Below are positions 10,122 to 20,088 of a stretch of DNA of 64,000 bases, in pieces. Origin of the DNA: Quillaja saponaria (lineage: Eukaryota > Streptophyta > Magnoliopsida > Fabales > Quillajaceae); assembly GCA_029379385.1 (NCBI GenBank), contig CM055607.1:13020001-13084000 (forward strand), written 5' to 3'. The number at the start of each line of letters is the position of its first letter. Positions within the stretch are counted from its first letter, which is position 1. Below the pieces are notes generated by a model that did no database searches, was not told the origin of the DNA, and was given only the letters and a program-made list of their open reading frames with translations. Both the position numbers and the translations under genes were made by a program.

Positions 10122-10834
10122 TTTACTTAATATTTGTTTGCTTGATTTTTGTCTTAGAGAAATGTATTAATGGGACAAAATTGAAAAAAGACTAAATCTA
10201 TAGACTCAAATTATTATTTACCATTAAAAGAGTGGAGACAATATAATATTTTTTATAAGGCCTATCATTTTTTGGATCTATCCCTTACATATAAGAGGCT
10301 TATATATATAGATATGTTCTAAATTCTTTCAGAATCCAAAATTTAAAATAGAATTTTTTTGTTACTTTTCCCAAAATGAAATACTAATGGCCGAATCCGC
10401 AGCCCGTTTATGCCATTCAGATATAAATATAGACCCATTTGGATCAGGTTTGGTACGGGCCCTTGTCCAAAAAATTATCATCCCTAACTAAATTCAATGA
10501 CGACGGGCCCAAAGATAGGGCATCTTCTTGTATTCTTGGGAGCTTGCAAAATGACTTAGCTTGATGCGGCTTGGGCTCTTGCATAAACACACATTTGGGA
10601 CTAGACTAACCTCCTAAAAAGGATTTAGACTTTACACAAATTTAGTCAACAAAGCTAGTGTTAATCCAGATTCTTCATAAATAGGAAAAAAATTTGTCAT
10701 AAATCCAGGTACAAGTTCTTTTTTTTTTTTTTTTGGCAATAAAACACACTTTTGGGAAAGGAATGGTGAAGTATGAGTAGGATCATCTCCAGCATAGGAG
10801 AGGATCCAAATCAATTTATTCCGGTGTTTGGAGT
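10122..10834. repeat. Dispersed repeat, copy 1 (pair with 50684-51391)
   Basis: About 700 bp match 50684-51391 in the same orientation, through shared phrases such as AATGTATTAATGGGACAAAA, GGTTTGGTACGGGCC and CTTAGCTTGATGC, with many substitutions and small indels. It has no coding capacity. It is likely an old non-autonomous element or part of one. The match ends abruptly at 10834, where a CACTA-like end begins. Confidence 0.55.
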
Positions 10835-11340
10835 CATTACAAAAAATTACATTATTGTCGACAACAGCTTGATGTCAACAATAGTTCTATTGCTGCCAGC
10901 ATTGATTATTACCTACAACACCCTATTAGTAGTGGACTATCGGCGATGTTGTTGTTGGTAGTATATAGTACTGCAGACTGGCTGTCGATAATACCTAATA
11001 CCAACAGCAAATACTGACACCCACTGTCGGTGAAAATTATCCCTTTGAAGAAATTTTGAAATAATTGTTGACAAGTTCCTATCGGTATTAGGCTTTCAGT
11101 AATACTTACTAGCAATAGTAATGTTGTCGACAGTAAGTTGTCAATAATGAGAGCTATTGACATTAAGGATTGTTGGCATTAGGTTATCGATAATAATTAC
11201 TATCGATAGTATAGCTATTGGCATTAGGCTGTCGATAATAAATGTTTCACAAATGTTTCACACAAACTATGTTGTTGTCAGTAGTAACAAATGGAGAGAG
11301 GTTGTTGTCGGTAGTAAGTTGTGGGCACCAAGTTTTGGAT
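10835..11340. mobile_element. CACTA-like terminal region with subterminal repeats
   Basis: The segment starts cattacaaaaaattac, similar to the CACTACAA terminus of CACTA transposons. It is filled with short direct and inverted motifs built on TGTCGA, TCGATAATA and GGCATTAGG, the subterminal repeat style of that superfamily. The start coincides with the point where homology to the 50.7-kb repeat stops. The opposite end was not located and there is no transposase, so this is a partial or non-autonomous copy. Confidence 0.45.
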
Positions 11341-11726
11341 AGACCTACCCCTGTCTTTTTTTCTTTTTCTGCATTTCCTACTTTTATACAATAAATCTGT
11401 TCAAAAATAAATTTTTTGGTTTTTATATATACCAAGATCACAAAAAGTATTTAAAATAGTTATTATTAAACAATTGTAATGTAATACAGTTATATTCAAA
11501 ATATAAATAATCCGAAATATAGTTTAAATACACCCCCAATCCCCCTATTGATGCTTATCAAAATTTGCAACAACATCATTATCTTGGTAAACCTTTAGCA
11601 CTTCGTTAATATTTGCATTCGAAGTAGCCGATGATGAATAAAATCCCTATTACCAAAAAGCTGTATTTTTAATAACATAATCAATTGAAGTTATAATAAA
11701 TAAATGTATAAATGACCGTTTTGCAC

Positions 11727-12350
11727 TACAACATGATAACTTGCACATTTTTTTCATCGATCATTCAAATGATGTTCTGTTTCTTCCAACAAGTCTTATT
11801 TGACTCTTGGATGTTGTAGTATGGCCGTCTTGTCCTAGAGATATGTAAATGATCATTTTAGCTCTAATGAACCAAAAAAAAAAAAAAAAGCCAAGTCTTA
11901 CACCCCCAACACAGTAACTTGCGTAGTTTTTCCATCGGATATCCAAATGACATTTTGTTTTTTTCTACAAATCTTATTTGACTCTATAGAAGCTATGATA
12001 TGGTATTCTCGTCCGAAGATGTGTAAATGATCATTTTGCCCCCATGACCCGAATGCACACAACATGTTAACTTGTGTAATTTTTTAGACGGTTATCCAAA
12101 TAACATTATGTTTCTTTTTACAAGTCTTATTTGATACTACGATATGGTCATCTCATCCTAAAAATGTGTAAAAAACTATTTTGCCCTTATAATCCGAATA
12201 CATACAATGTGTTAACTTGCATAATTTTTTCATCAGTTATCCAAATGGCGTTTCTTTCTACAAGTCTAATTATTTGACTCTACAGACATTTACGATGTGA
12301 TCATTTTATTCTTCAGATGTGTAAATAACCATTTTATCTCCCATGACCAG
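11727..12350. repeat. Four diverged tandem units of ~150 bp
   Basis: Four successive units start near 11727, 11909, 12057 and 12205. Each runs through the pattern AACTTGCxxA, CATC-G-TATCCAAATGACxTT, CTACAAGTCTTATTTGACTC, ATGATATGGTCAT and GATGTGTAAATGATCATTTTGCCC. Unit 1 carries an extra A-run. There is no coding capacity. It may be an internal repeat of a transposon. Confidence 0.65.
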
Positions 12351-12730
12351 AAAAAGACATTTTTACACACAAATAATTTACCATCAGCTTGCTGGGCTGT
12401 AGACCCATGCACTTGCAGCAATGTTTACTACATGCGTGAAATTTGAGTCTATAGAATCTAGATGGGCACTCAGGAATGGGAAGCCCAGCTGCCCAGCTGC
12501 ACTAGTTGGTGAAATGAATTAAAAACAGAAGCCGCTTACAGAAACAGAATAGCAATACAAATTAGCAATGAAAATCATAACCAGCACATAATCACCCAAC
12601 AAGAAGATATATATATAACTGGGTATTGGCAAACTGAGATTTGATCTCTCTCTCAGTCATTCTACTATATCAATGGTGAAAAGTCAACCATGGCTACTGG
12701 GTTGGAGATAGTATTCATCCATTTGCTTAC

Positions 12731-12950
12731 CTATGAAATCAATAATTAAACGCCCATCAGAATACCGACCGGAAGGTTTACCATAGAAAACTCCGCCATT
12801 AGGAGAAGGAACTCGACCAAATGCTGCCGAGTCATAGACTGTGTCCGAGTTGGAATCGCCAAAGTTGTAAATAGCCGGAATATGACCACACCATGATGGA
12901 CTAAGAAAAGACCCAATAAGAAGAATAGCCGTCAAAACGTACTTTCTCAT
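12731..12950 (-). pseudogene. GDSL esterase/lipase, orphan first exon
   Basis: From ATG 12950 the minus strand encodes a signal peptide (MRKYVLTAILLIGSFLSP) and then IPAIYNFGDSNSDT, the block I motif with the nucleophile Ser of plant GDSL lipases, followed by FGRVPSPNGGVFYGKPSGRY and SDGRLIIDFI. The exon ends at a good donor, CATAG|GTAAGC (12731). The later blocks with the oxyanion and catalytic Asp-His residues are not found downstream to 12360. The usual Gly after SDT is Val. It is therefore an isolated fragment. Longer upstream reading (to 13058) is unlikely to be translated. Confidence 0.8.
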
Positions 12951-13429
12951 TCCACAATCACAATATCCCTTCCAGCCAGTAATGATAAACATTAATGATG
13001 TGAGATTAATGCTTATTTTGTTATTGGTGGGAGATGAACAGAGGGAGAAGGTAAACACATTATACTTTATGATCTTTAGAAAATGATTTAAACAATTTAA
13101 GATTTATATCTCCTTTCTTAACTAATTAAAATATGCAAATTATTCAACCAAATATATATATATATATGTAAATAAAGAGGACAATACCCATCCCCTTGTC
13201 ACTCCTCTCCTTTTCTCCCATTAGTAGACTCCAAACTTTGCAGACTACATGTTAACTTAAATTCAAGTGATGACTCCATCAGGTTAATTAATTATAATCT
13301 CAGGACAGATTATAGTATACAATTGATTTAGCTTGATCCTAACTTTTTGAATATAACCTGGTTTGATTTAATATTAAATATAGATAATAGTCAAGATCAG
13401 TATTGAAGAAGAAGAACAAAATTCATGTA

Positions 13430-14560
13430 TTAATGTATTGTTGTTCCCTTTTCAATGCTTTGTGATTTTGATGATGATGAAATGGAATAATGTAATCCAG
13501 ATGTAGGTGATCTAGGGGGAGATGAAAGGAATGGCATCGGTGGAAGTTGCAAGGACTGAAGGCTGCCTTCTAGCATTTCTACTACCTTACTCATTGTTGG
13601 TCGTTCTGATGGATTGGTCTGAATGCACCATAAACTTACTAAAATTATCTTCCTTGAAATTTCTTCATCCTCTTCCGTTATAACCCCATCAAGCCTTATT
13701 TCCTTTCCTACTTCAAGACGCTTATAAATGTAGTGTGGAAAATATGCTTCACTGGTGGCATCAGAAATTCTAACATTAGTGTCCTTTCTTATCCCAACCA
13801 TTTCACAGATCATCATTCCGTAGCTATACACATCGGACTTGTATGATACTTTTCCAAAGTTTCTGCAGAAAACTTCAGGAGCAATATATCCAATGGTTCC
13901 TCTAGTACCAATAATTGATACAGCACTGTCATCCCTTTTGCATAGCTTGGCAAGGCCAAAATCAGAAATTTTGGGACAAAAGTTCTCATCTAGAAGAATG
14001 TTGTGAGGTTTTATGTCAAAATGCAATATCCTTGTGCTACAACCACGGTGCAAGTACTCTAGTCCTCGAGCAATGCCAGTTACAATTTCATATAAGGTCT
14101 TCCATTCCAGACGATCTGAAGGTCCTTTGTTATATATGAACTTAGCCAGAGACCCATTGGACATGAATTCATATATCAGTGCTCTTTTCTTCTTCCCATG
14201 GTAAGAGAAACCAAGGAGACTGACTACATTGACATGGGATGTTCTGCTAATGCTTGCAACTTCATTCATAAATTCATCTCCATTTTCCTTGGATTCTCTT
14301 AGGACCTTAACAGCCACAAGACGACCATCTTCTAGCTGTCCTTGGTATACAGCACCATACCCTCCTTGGCCAACTTTATCGGCAAATGCTTTCGTCATTT
14401 TCTTAACATCTGAGTAAGTATACCTCTTTGTAACCAGTAGTTCCTGATTCCTTATAAATTCTTCGACATGCTGATCAATCTCTCTTAGTCTTACCTTTCT
14501 CAGAAACATCTTACAGATGAATACAATGACAATTATTGTGAAGATCAGCACAAAAAAAGA
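13430..14560 (-). CDS. LRK10L exon 3: TM helix + intact non-RD Ser/Thr kinase (locus D)
   Basis: The exon opens after acceptor CTGCAG (14563-14561) and is open to the stop at 13430. Counting from the in-frame Met at 14566: membrane helix about 3-22, Gly loop VGQGGYGAV about 65-73, Lys in VAVK at 87, C-helix Glu at 102, HFDIKPHN at 182-189, DFG at 202-204, APE at 229-231, and a Ser-rich tail ending EKGTTIH. The residue before the catalytic Asp is Phe, so the kinase is non-RD, a common trait of immune receptor kinases. All catalytic motifs are present. This is the only undamaged non-RD kinase in the window. Its ectodomain exon (14940-15528) is broken, so a full receptor is not expected. Confidence 0.92.
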   Translation of the reverse strand, partial: SFFVLIFTIIVIVFICKMFLRKVRLREIDQHVEEFIRNQELLVTKRYTYSDVKKMTKAFADKVGQGGYGAVYQGQLEDGRLVAVKVLRESKENGDEFMNEVASISRTSHVNVVSLLGFSYHGKKKRALIYEFMSNGSLAKFIYNKGPSDRLEWKTLYEIVTGIARGLEYLHRGCSTRILHFDIKPHNILLDENFCPKISDFGLAKLCKRDDSAVSIIGTRGTIGYIAPEVFCRNFGKVSYKSDVYSYGMMICEMVGIRKDTNVRISDATSEAYFPHYIYKRLEVGKEIRLDGVITEEDEEISRKIILVSLWCIQTNPSERPTMSKVVEMLEGSLQSLQLPPMPFLSSPPRSPTSGLHYSISSSSKSQSIEKGTTIH

Positions 14561-14694
14561 CTGCATTGAGGGGATTAGCTAGGTCAGAGGTCTGTCATGC
14601 AAATAAAGAAGTTGAAGTTGGTAGGAGTAAGGACTTGTAAATTATATACTTCTACTCATCGTCAGAAAAAAAAATTGTCTGAAGAGTACTTTAC

Positions 14695-14739
14695 CTAATG
14701 AAAATTTCGCATTCCGAAAATTCACCAAGGGGGATGATC
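14695..14739 (-). other. 45-nt mini-exon of locus D
   Basis: Bounded by TGCAG|GATCATCC and TTCATTAG|GTAAAG on the minus strand, phase 1, encoding GSSPLVNFRNAKFSL. It is in frame with the kinase exon at 14560, joining as ...FSL-V-FFVLIF. Size and phase match the mini-exons at 6536 and 29103. Confidence 0.75.
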
Positions 14740-14939
14740 CTGCATAAAAGAAAAAAAAGAATAAGAAACATAGGGCTTAGATTTCACATACAATGCCTGC
14801 TTTTCATCTAAACTTAAAAACTCTTAGCTGTATTGTATCAAAACATTTCGTAGTACCATTATAGGAATATCCTCAAATCATATTTTGTCCATCTTTGGCT
14901 TGAAATCACTGAATTGTTCATTTGCATTTACTATGTATT

Positions 14940-15528
14940 GCAAATGAAGAAAACTATGCATACAGACCCAGCTGGAGGCTGGCATGAACATGCAGCTGTA
15001 TTAGGGCCATCATAGCAAAAACAAACAAATTGTTCCCCATTTCGTTTATATCCACACACATCTCCAGATTGAAGGCATGCGATTCACCCGTTGTTATTAT
15101 TCACAATCCATTACAATTCACGGAGTAGCACCATCTCATGAACCCCACTAGCATATTTGAACAGATTGGTATCAGATACCATGTTTCGGTAACTGCTAAG
15201 ACAGATAGTTTCCCACTAATCATCTCTAGCAACTGTTAAGAGTCTGTCGGTCATAGTTAAAATCAAGAATTCTATATGTGACAGATTCCATGGTGATCTT
15301 TAGGATGTTATCTTGGCATTCCAGCTCGAACGCGGGTTCACCACAATAGTCTTCTCTTTTTCCTCCAGAAAAGGGGTATGTGATATTTGTAATTACTCCA
15401 CAGTTAAAATCTTGACCACAGTTTACATACTGGGAATCATCCATACAAAAGGAAGTTGGGATATTCATGGAGATGAAGATAGTGGTCAAAAGAAAGAAAA
15501 TTGAGGATTGACTAAGAATAGGTTGCAT
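14940..15528 (-). pseudogene. Locus D ectodomain exon 1, deleted and frameshifted
   Basis: From ATG 15528 the minus strand matches the exon at 18632-19409: signal peptide MQPILSQSSIFFLLTTIFIS, YVNCGQDFNCGVITNITYPF, REDYCGEPAFELECQDN and YRILDFN. One inserted base in ACTGTTAAG near 15235 gives a stop. An internal deletion of about 210 bp, near 15128 and equivalent to about 18793-19003 of the intact copy, removes the middle of the ectodomain. The splice donor region has lost four bases (GGGTCT|GTATGC instead of GGGTCTCCAG|GTATGC). The intact kinase of locus D therefore has no usable ectodomain here. Confidence 0.88.
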
Positions 15529-15684
15529 TTTTAGACATGCTTAGCATAGAAAGAGTTAGTTGCATTTTTCATTTTCTTATTTTACTAAAGTGCACAAGCA
15601 TATCACTATGTATTCATTCATTCATCCATCATCAGTAGTATTTAAGAGTATGTTGGTTGGAGTTCAGATGAACAATTCTGTGGT

Positions 15685-15885
15685 CTTTGGAATGTTATAT
15701 ACAACAATGTTCTCGTTTTCCTCCAGAAAAAGGTTATGAGAAGCTTCTGATGCCTTGGCAGTTATTTTAAAACTTAAAAGCTTGGCCACATTTGACATAA
15801 TCCCCACAGAAGGATATTGGGATGTTAATAGACACAAGAAAAATGATCAAAAGAAAGAAGTTGAAGGATTGACAAAGCAACAGCC
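15685..15885 (-). pseudogene. Ectodomain relic (MQPIL-type, 5' part)
   Basis: Aligned with 19190-19400, this stretch keeps recognisable phrases (CTTTGGAATGTTAT, TTTCCTCCAGAAAAAGG, AAAAGCTTGGCCACA, TATTGGGATGTTAATAGACA, GATCAAAAGAAAGAA) in the same order, but has many substitutions and gaps and no open frame. It is an older remnant of the same ectodomain exon, lying just upstream of locus D. Confidence 0.6.
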
Positions 15886-16972
15886 TTCATTTCTGGCAAA
15901 AGGAGGAATTCAGAATCATGAATTGGCAGATGTACAACTGAGTCCTGCTTTTTTTCATTTTTGTTGCTGAGCAAAATCATGTCCAAATTGTGGGATCGCC
16001 AGCCAGGGATGGGTAATCTCATTCTTTGGTTTCTATGAACTAGTCATCAGTCTATCACTTGAACATATATATAAACACGTTTTATGTTCTCTTTTGATGT
16101 GGAACTACATTAAATAAGTTATCAACATTGTGACTTTTCCTCCTTCAAGACTTGCTAATATACTTTATTGGCTTTACATATATAATCTTTGAATATTCCA
16201 ACACCCTTCTTGGTGAATTTTGAATAAGAGGTCCTTGGAAATATTCGTGAAAAGATCCTTTGGAATTTTGGGTAGTTTTAACTTTTAAGCCAATGGCAGT
16301 ATTGCTTAAGGTTACAGGTTACTTAAAAAAAGATTATTTACTATTTGGTTTAGTCAGAAGTTACGTCACACATAACCAGAATTCTACTGGGTCTGTTTTT
16401 AAAATAACTGGTATGTTACTGGAGATGTTAAAAGACAGAGTCAACTGATAAGGACTGTGAAAGGATAATACTAAGTTTAGCTTTTTCCTTCTGTTTTCTA
16501 ACTTAATTAAATTCGCACGTCCATGGTGTTGATGTGTAATCCATTAAATTAGGCATATATTATATGGAAGCTGGTGGACATATCGGGTTCAACCATTAAA
16601 TTAGGCAAATATTCCAAGTTACAGATTTGAAGTTTGACAAAGAATATCAACAATCCTAGCAATATGGTTACAGCTAGAATACTTGTTTAATTGGACTTTT
16701 CTCCATATACTGTTTGTGCCCCAACCACATCAGAACCAAAAAAGAAAGAAATAGTTTATAAACAAAACAGCTTGGTACTGAAAACTTATCTACTTAAGTA
16801 CAAACATAAATTTCATGTCAATTAAATTGGGTTTTCACATAATCAATGCTATATTCACCAGGAAAATCTATCAATCACTGGAATTAAGAAAACTATATTC
16901 ATCAGGGACATCTATCAATAGCTGGAATTAACAAAACCATATTCACCAGGAAAAACTATCAATCACGAATTC
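15886..16972. other. Non-coding, left breakpoint of second block duplication
   Basis: No gene is seen. From about 16793 the sequence becomes near-identical to 45012 onward. Three short lines of the motif TATATTCACCAGGAAAA-TATCAATCACTGGAATTAA repeat in tandem at about 16851-16965, and also in the copy at 45070-45190. Confidence 0.4.
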
Positions 16973-17597
16973 ACGATGAAAGAAATAGCTGGAGTAGCTG
17001 GCAAGCGACGCAACAATGGCGCTACAAATGCAAATGGGTTTTCCAGAATCGTAATCAAATCCACATTGGCTCTTGTAATAAGTAAATTTCAAACACCCAT
17101 TCTTTTATGGGTTATGGTAATTCATTTTCAAACCCTCCATCAAAAAATTTCCGTAAGCAATGAGCAATTGCCTGTGAGCCTATTCACCTTGGTTCTAAGC
17201 ATTGGCACCTGAACAGTGAACACTAGCTAACAATGCACATAACGATATTGTAAAGTTGGTTTAATCGAGCGTGGTGAAAATTTTCATTCCAGAGGTTTAA
17301 CGGGGCTAACTTGAGGTGATACTGACTAGGGAGGACTCGGTAAATCACAGGCCTCATGGTCAACTCTATCGAGTCTTCGTCACAACTCAATGGAGTCCGG
17401 GTGGGTCCCAGTATGACAGGCGGCCGCCACCTGTGAAACGGTAGGCAACATTGTGGAAGGGCTCGCAGCCTAACGTGGAAAGCCTGGTCGCAGGTTGCGA
17501 AAATTTCATCCGACATCGACGTCGCAGCTTCGAGATAGTAAATGTTGATGACAACTATGATACGCCGACAACTTTTCCTAATTGGACCCATTGCCAT
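16973..17597 (-). pseudogene. Fossil LRK10L ectodomain of a distinct lineage, copy 1
   Basis: Several minus-strand frames together spell the family's landmarks. From the start (17597) come MAMGPIRKSCRRIIVVINIY and FATCDQAF. A second frame gives VAYRFTGGGRLSYWDPPGLH (compare the family's YPFxGGxRPxYCGxPG). The first frame then gives LSCDEDSIELTMRPVIYRVL. Near 17010-17060 a third frame gives SQCGFDYDSGKPICICS, matching the WAK-associated Cys motif. Key Cys and Pro codons are mutated and several frameshifts separate the pieces. The copy at 45195-45784 is equally decayed. Confidence 0.65.
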
Positions 17598-17669
17598 GCT
17601 AATGGTAATGCAAGAATTATTTATAATCACTTCAAGTGTACGTAAAATGGAACTAGTTGTTGAAAACAA

Positions 17670-18631
17670 TGGGCAAGTTGGACTTTTTTTTTTTTTTTTT
17701 TTAATATTTGGAGTTGCAATAATTGTGGTGATATTAATGAGGGAATAAGAGGAATTTCAAGCATCTATAACGGTAGATTTGTAGAATAGAACATCAAAGT
17801 GGAAAAAAGTGGGGATACCAAGTTGCAGTTAAAGAAGGTAGCCTCAGCTGGTTGAAAGAGAGAAATAGATATTTTACTCAAAGTTGTATTATTCTTCAAA
17901 CTCTTTACCTAACAATTCCCGATACTGAACTGCAATTTCCCTCTTACACTAGAGCTGGGATGCACTACAAACTAACTAATTGCAGCTAAAAAAATTACTC
18001 CAAATATGTCCTATAAGGAGGTGCAGCATGAAATACATACCACAATTATACATGCTTCAATTTTCATTACCATTCTTTGCAAAGAGGGCAACAGAAATGA
18101 GCTTAGAATCTTAAGTTTTATCTGAACTGAAAGGGCATCCCCATAGAAAACTTGCTTCAATTTCCAATTATGCAGGGAAACCCAGGGAGAAACTAGGTGA
18201 GAAGGATGACATTCTGTCCTACATTTTCGTGCCACATAGAACAAATCCATATCAAGGATTCACATTAGTGCTACTGCTATCTATTATGGAAATGACTAAC
18301 AATCTAACCAGAAGAGTTCGATTATGTTTGGAGTTTGTAAACACTAGAGGCTGAAAAAATGTGAAAGAAATCCGGAGTCTAGAGGGGTAAGCAGGAAAGC
18401 GGAAAGCGGAAAGAATGAGAAAGAACCTACTAGTTAGGTTGAAATCCTCTACATTTACATATTCTAAATGTCAAACATCACCAAGAATTTGTTTCTCTTC
18501 CAAGGAATTGTTAGGCATAATCCATAATTACTAAGTCAATATCGGTACCCAGTCAGCTTCATTGTTTCTGAACCAATACTACTAATCCAATATACACCCT
18601 ATGTTTTGCAAATGAAGAAAACTATGCATAC
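17670..18631. other. Duplicated non-coding stretch between ectodomains
   Basis: Matches 45840-46856. A minus-strand frame of 79-80 codons (18011-18250 and 46221-46463) is open in both copies, but its sequence resembles no family I know and it sits where an intron or 3' flank would be expected. No gene is called. Confidence 0.35.
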
Positions 18632-19409
18632 CTGGAGACCCAGCTGGAGGCAGGGATGAACATGCAGCTGTATTAGGCCCATCATAACAGAAACAAACAA
18701 ATTGTCCCTCAGTTCGATTATACCCACACACACCTCCAGACTGAAGGCATGTGATGCACTCATTGTTATTATTCACAGTCCACTGCAATCCAAAACCCCG
18801 ATCTAACTCTTCGGTAATATTTGTTGTGTTGGTTAACAGAGCAGCATAAGATCCTTGAGAAACAGGAATCATAACTCTGTTACTGCAACTCTCTTGTGGA
18901 CTAACATTGGCAGCAGAATATTGGACAACATAAACATCTTTACCGTTGCATTGAAGTGGGTTGCTGATTATCCCATTGAGCAAAATAGAAGGGGGGCATC
19001 CATAGAGTAGCATCATCTCATGAACCCCACTAGCATATTTGAACAGATTGGTAAGGAATATCGTGTTTCGGTAACTGCTAGGACAGATAGTTTCCCAGTA
19101 ATCATCTCTAGCAACTGTAAGAGCCTGTTGGTCAGAGTTAAAATCAAGAATTCTGTATGTGATAGATTCCATGGCGATCTTTGGGATGTTATCTTGGCAT
19201 TCCAGCTCGAATCCAGGTTCACCACAATAGTCTTCTCTGTTTCCTCCAGAAAAGGGGTATGTGATATTCATAATTACTCCACAGTTAAAAGCTTGGCCAC
19301 AGTTTACATATTGGAGATCATCCACACAAAAGGAAGTTGGGATATTCATGGAGATGAAGATAGTGGTCAAAAGAAAGAAACTTGAGGATTGAAAAAGAAT
19401 AGGCTGCAT
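18632..19409 (-). CDS. LRK10L ectodomain exon, open, no kinase downstream (locus E)
   Basis: ATG 19409 gives signal peptide MQPILFQSSSFFLLTTIFIS, then a GUB_WAK_bind domain (YVNCGQAFNCGVIMNITYPF, REDYCGEPGFELECQDN, YRILDFNSDQQALTVARDDY, LLYGC) and a WAK-associated domain (LDRGFGLQWTV, CITCLQSGGVCGYN, FVCFCYDG). A canonical donor CCAG|GTATGC ends the exon at 18632; unspliced, translation stops at 18582 after 275 residues. The expected mini-exon and kinase are absent: the next sequence downstream is an older ectodomain fossil. It may encode a secreted ectodomain-only protein by intron retention, or may be a dead fragment that happens to be open. The block copy at 46857-47634 is also open. Confidence 0.8.
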
Positions 19410-20088
19410 CTTTTTGAGAACCTTAGCAGACTACAGAAAAAAGGAGGTTCAGAATTGGGAAATGACAGCCAGAGAGCCTTTGACATATTCATGTAAGGTT
19501 CCTTTGTGATTTGGGGAAGTAGGTAGCCAACATCAACTCTGGTTAGGTTATTAATTTGTTGAAGACTAATTCAGAGTTCGAAAAATGTAGTTATATTATA
19601 TAGGATAAAACCAATAGAGTAATTTAATGATTTGTTGAGTTCAATAAGTGGGACTAAGTTGGGGGGGATGAGGGCCGGAATCAGAGTTTATGGCAGAACA
19701 TAGTGATTATGTTCAAATTAAGCCTAGCACCACAATAAACAAGTTAGTTCAACGGTTTTCCTTGACTTACATGACACCAAGTTGCGAACTTACGAGGGAA
19801 GAGAAACGTCCTCTACATGTTTGAGCTATCAGGGTTTTCAAAACTGAACCGAACTGCCAGTTCAAGCAGGAAAACCATGCTTTAATTTGTGTGCATAATT
19901 TAGCTATGATCAGGAACTATTGACTGGACCAAGAAAGTTAAAATCGCATATGCTTACAAGTTAGTCAAAAAAGAATACACAATCCTGGCAATGTAAAATC
20001 AAAATGAAACAATAAAATAGAAGAAAGAAAGCAGTTCATAAACAGACCAAATGTTTATAATTAGTACTTAAAAATCACTGGCACGTAC
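19410..20088. other. Spacer between loci E and G
   Basis: Non-coding and matched by 47635-48313. It contains the presumed promoter of the ectodomain exon at 19409 and the 3' flank (former intron start) of the exon ending at 20089. No further coding sequence is visible. Confidence 0.4.

Noticed and set aside
18011..18250. 79-codon minus-strand frame also open at 46221-46463
   Set aside because: Both copies come from the same recent block duplication, so shared openness is weak evidence. No family resemblance, and it sits in expected intron or 3' flank.
19020..19385. 121-codon plus-strand frame, repeated at 47245-47610
   Set aside because: Antisense shadow of the ectodomain exon; it exists only because the minus-strand gene is open.
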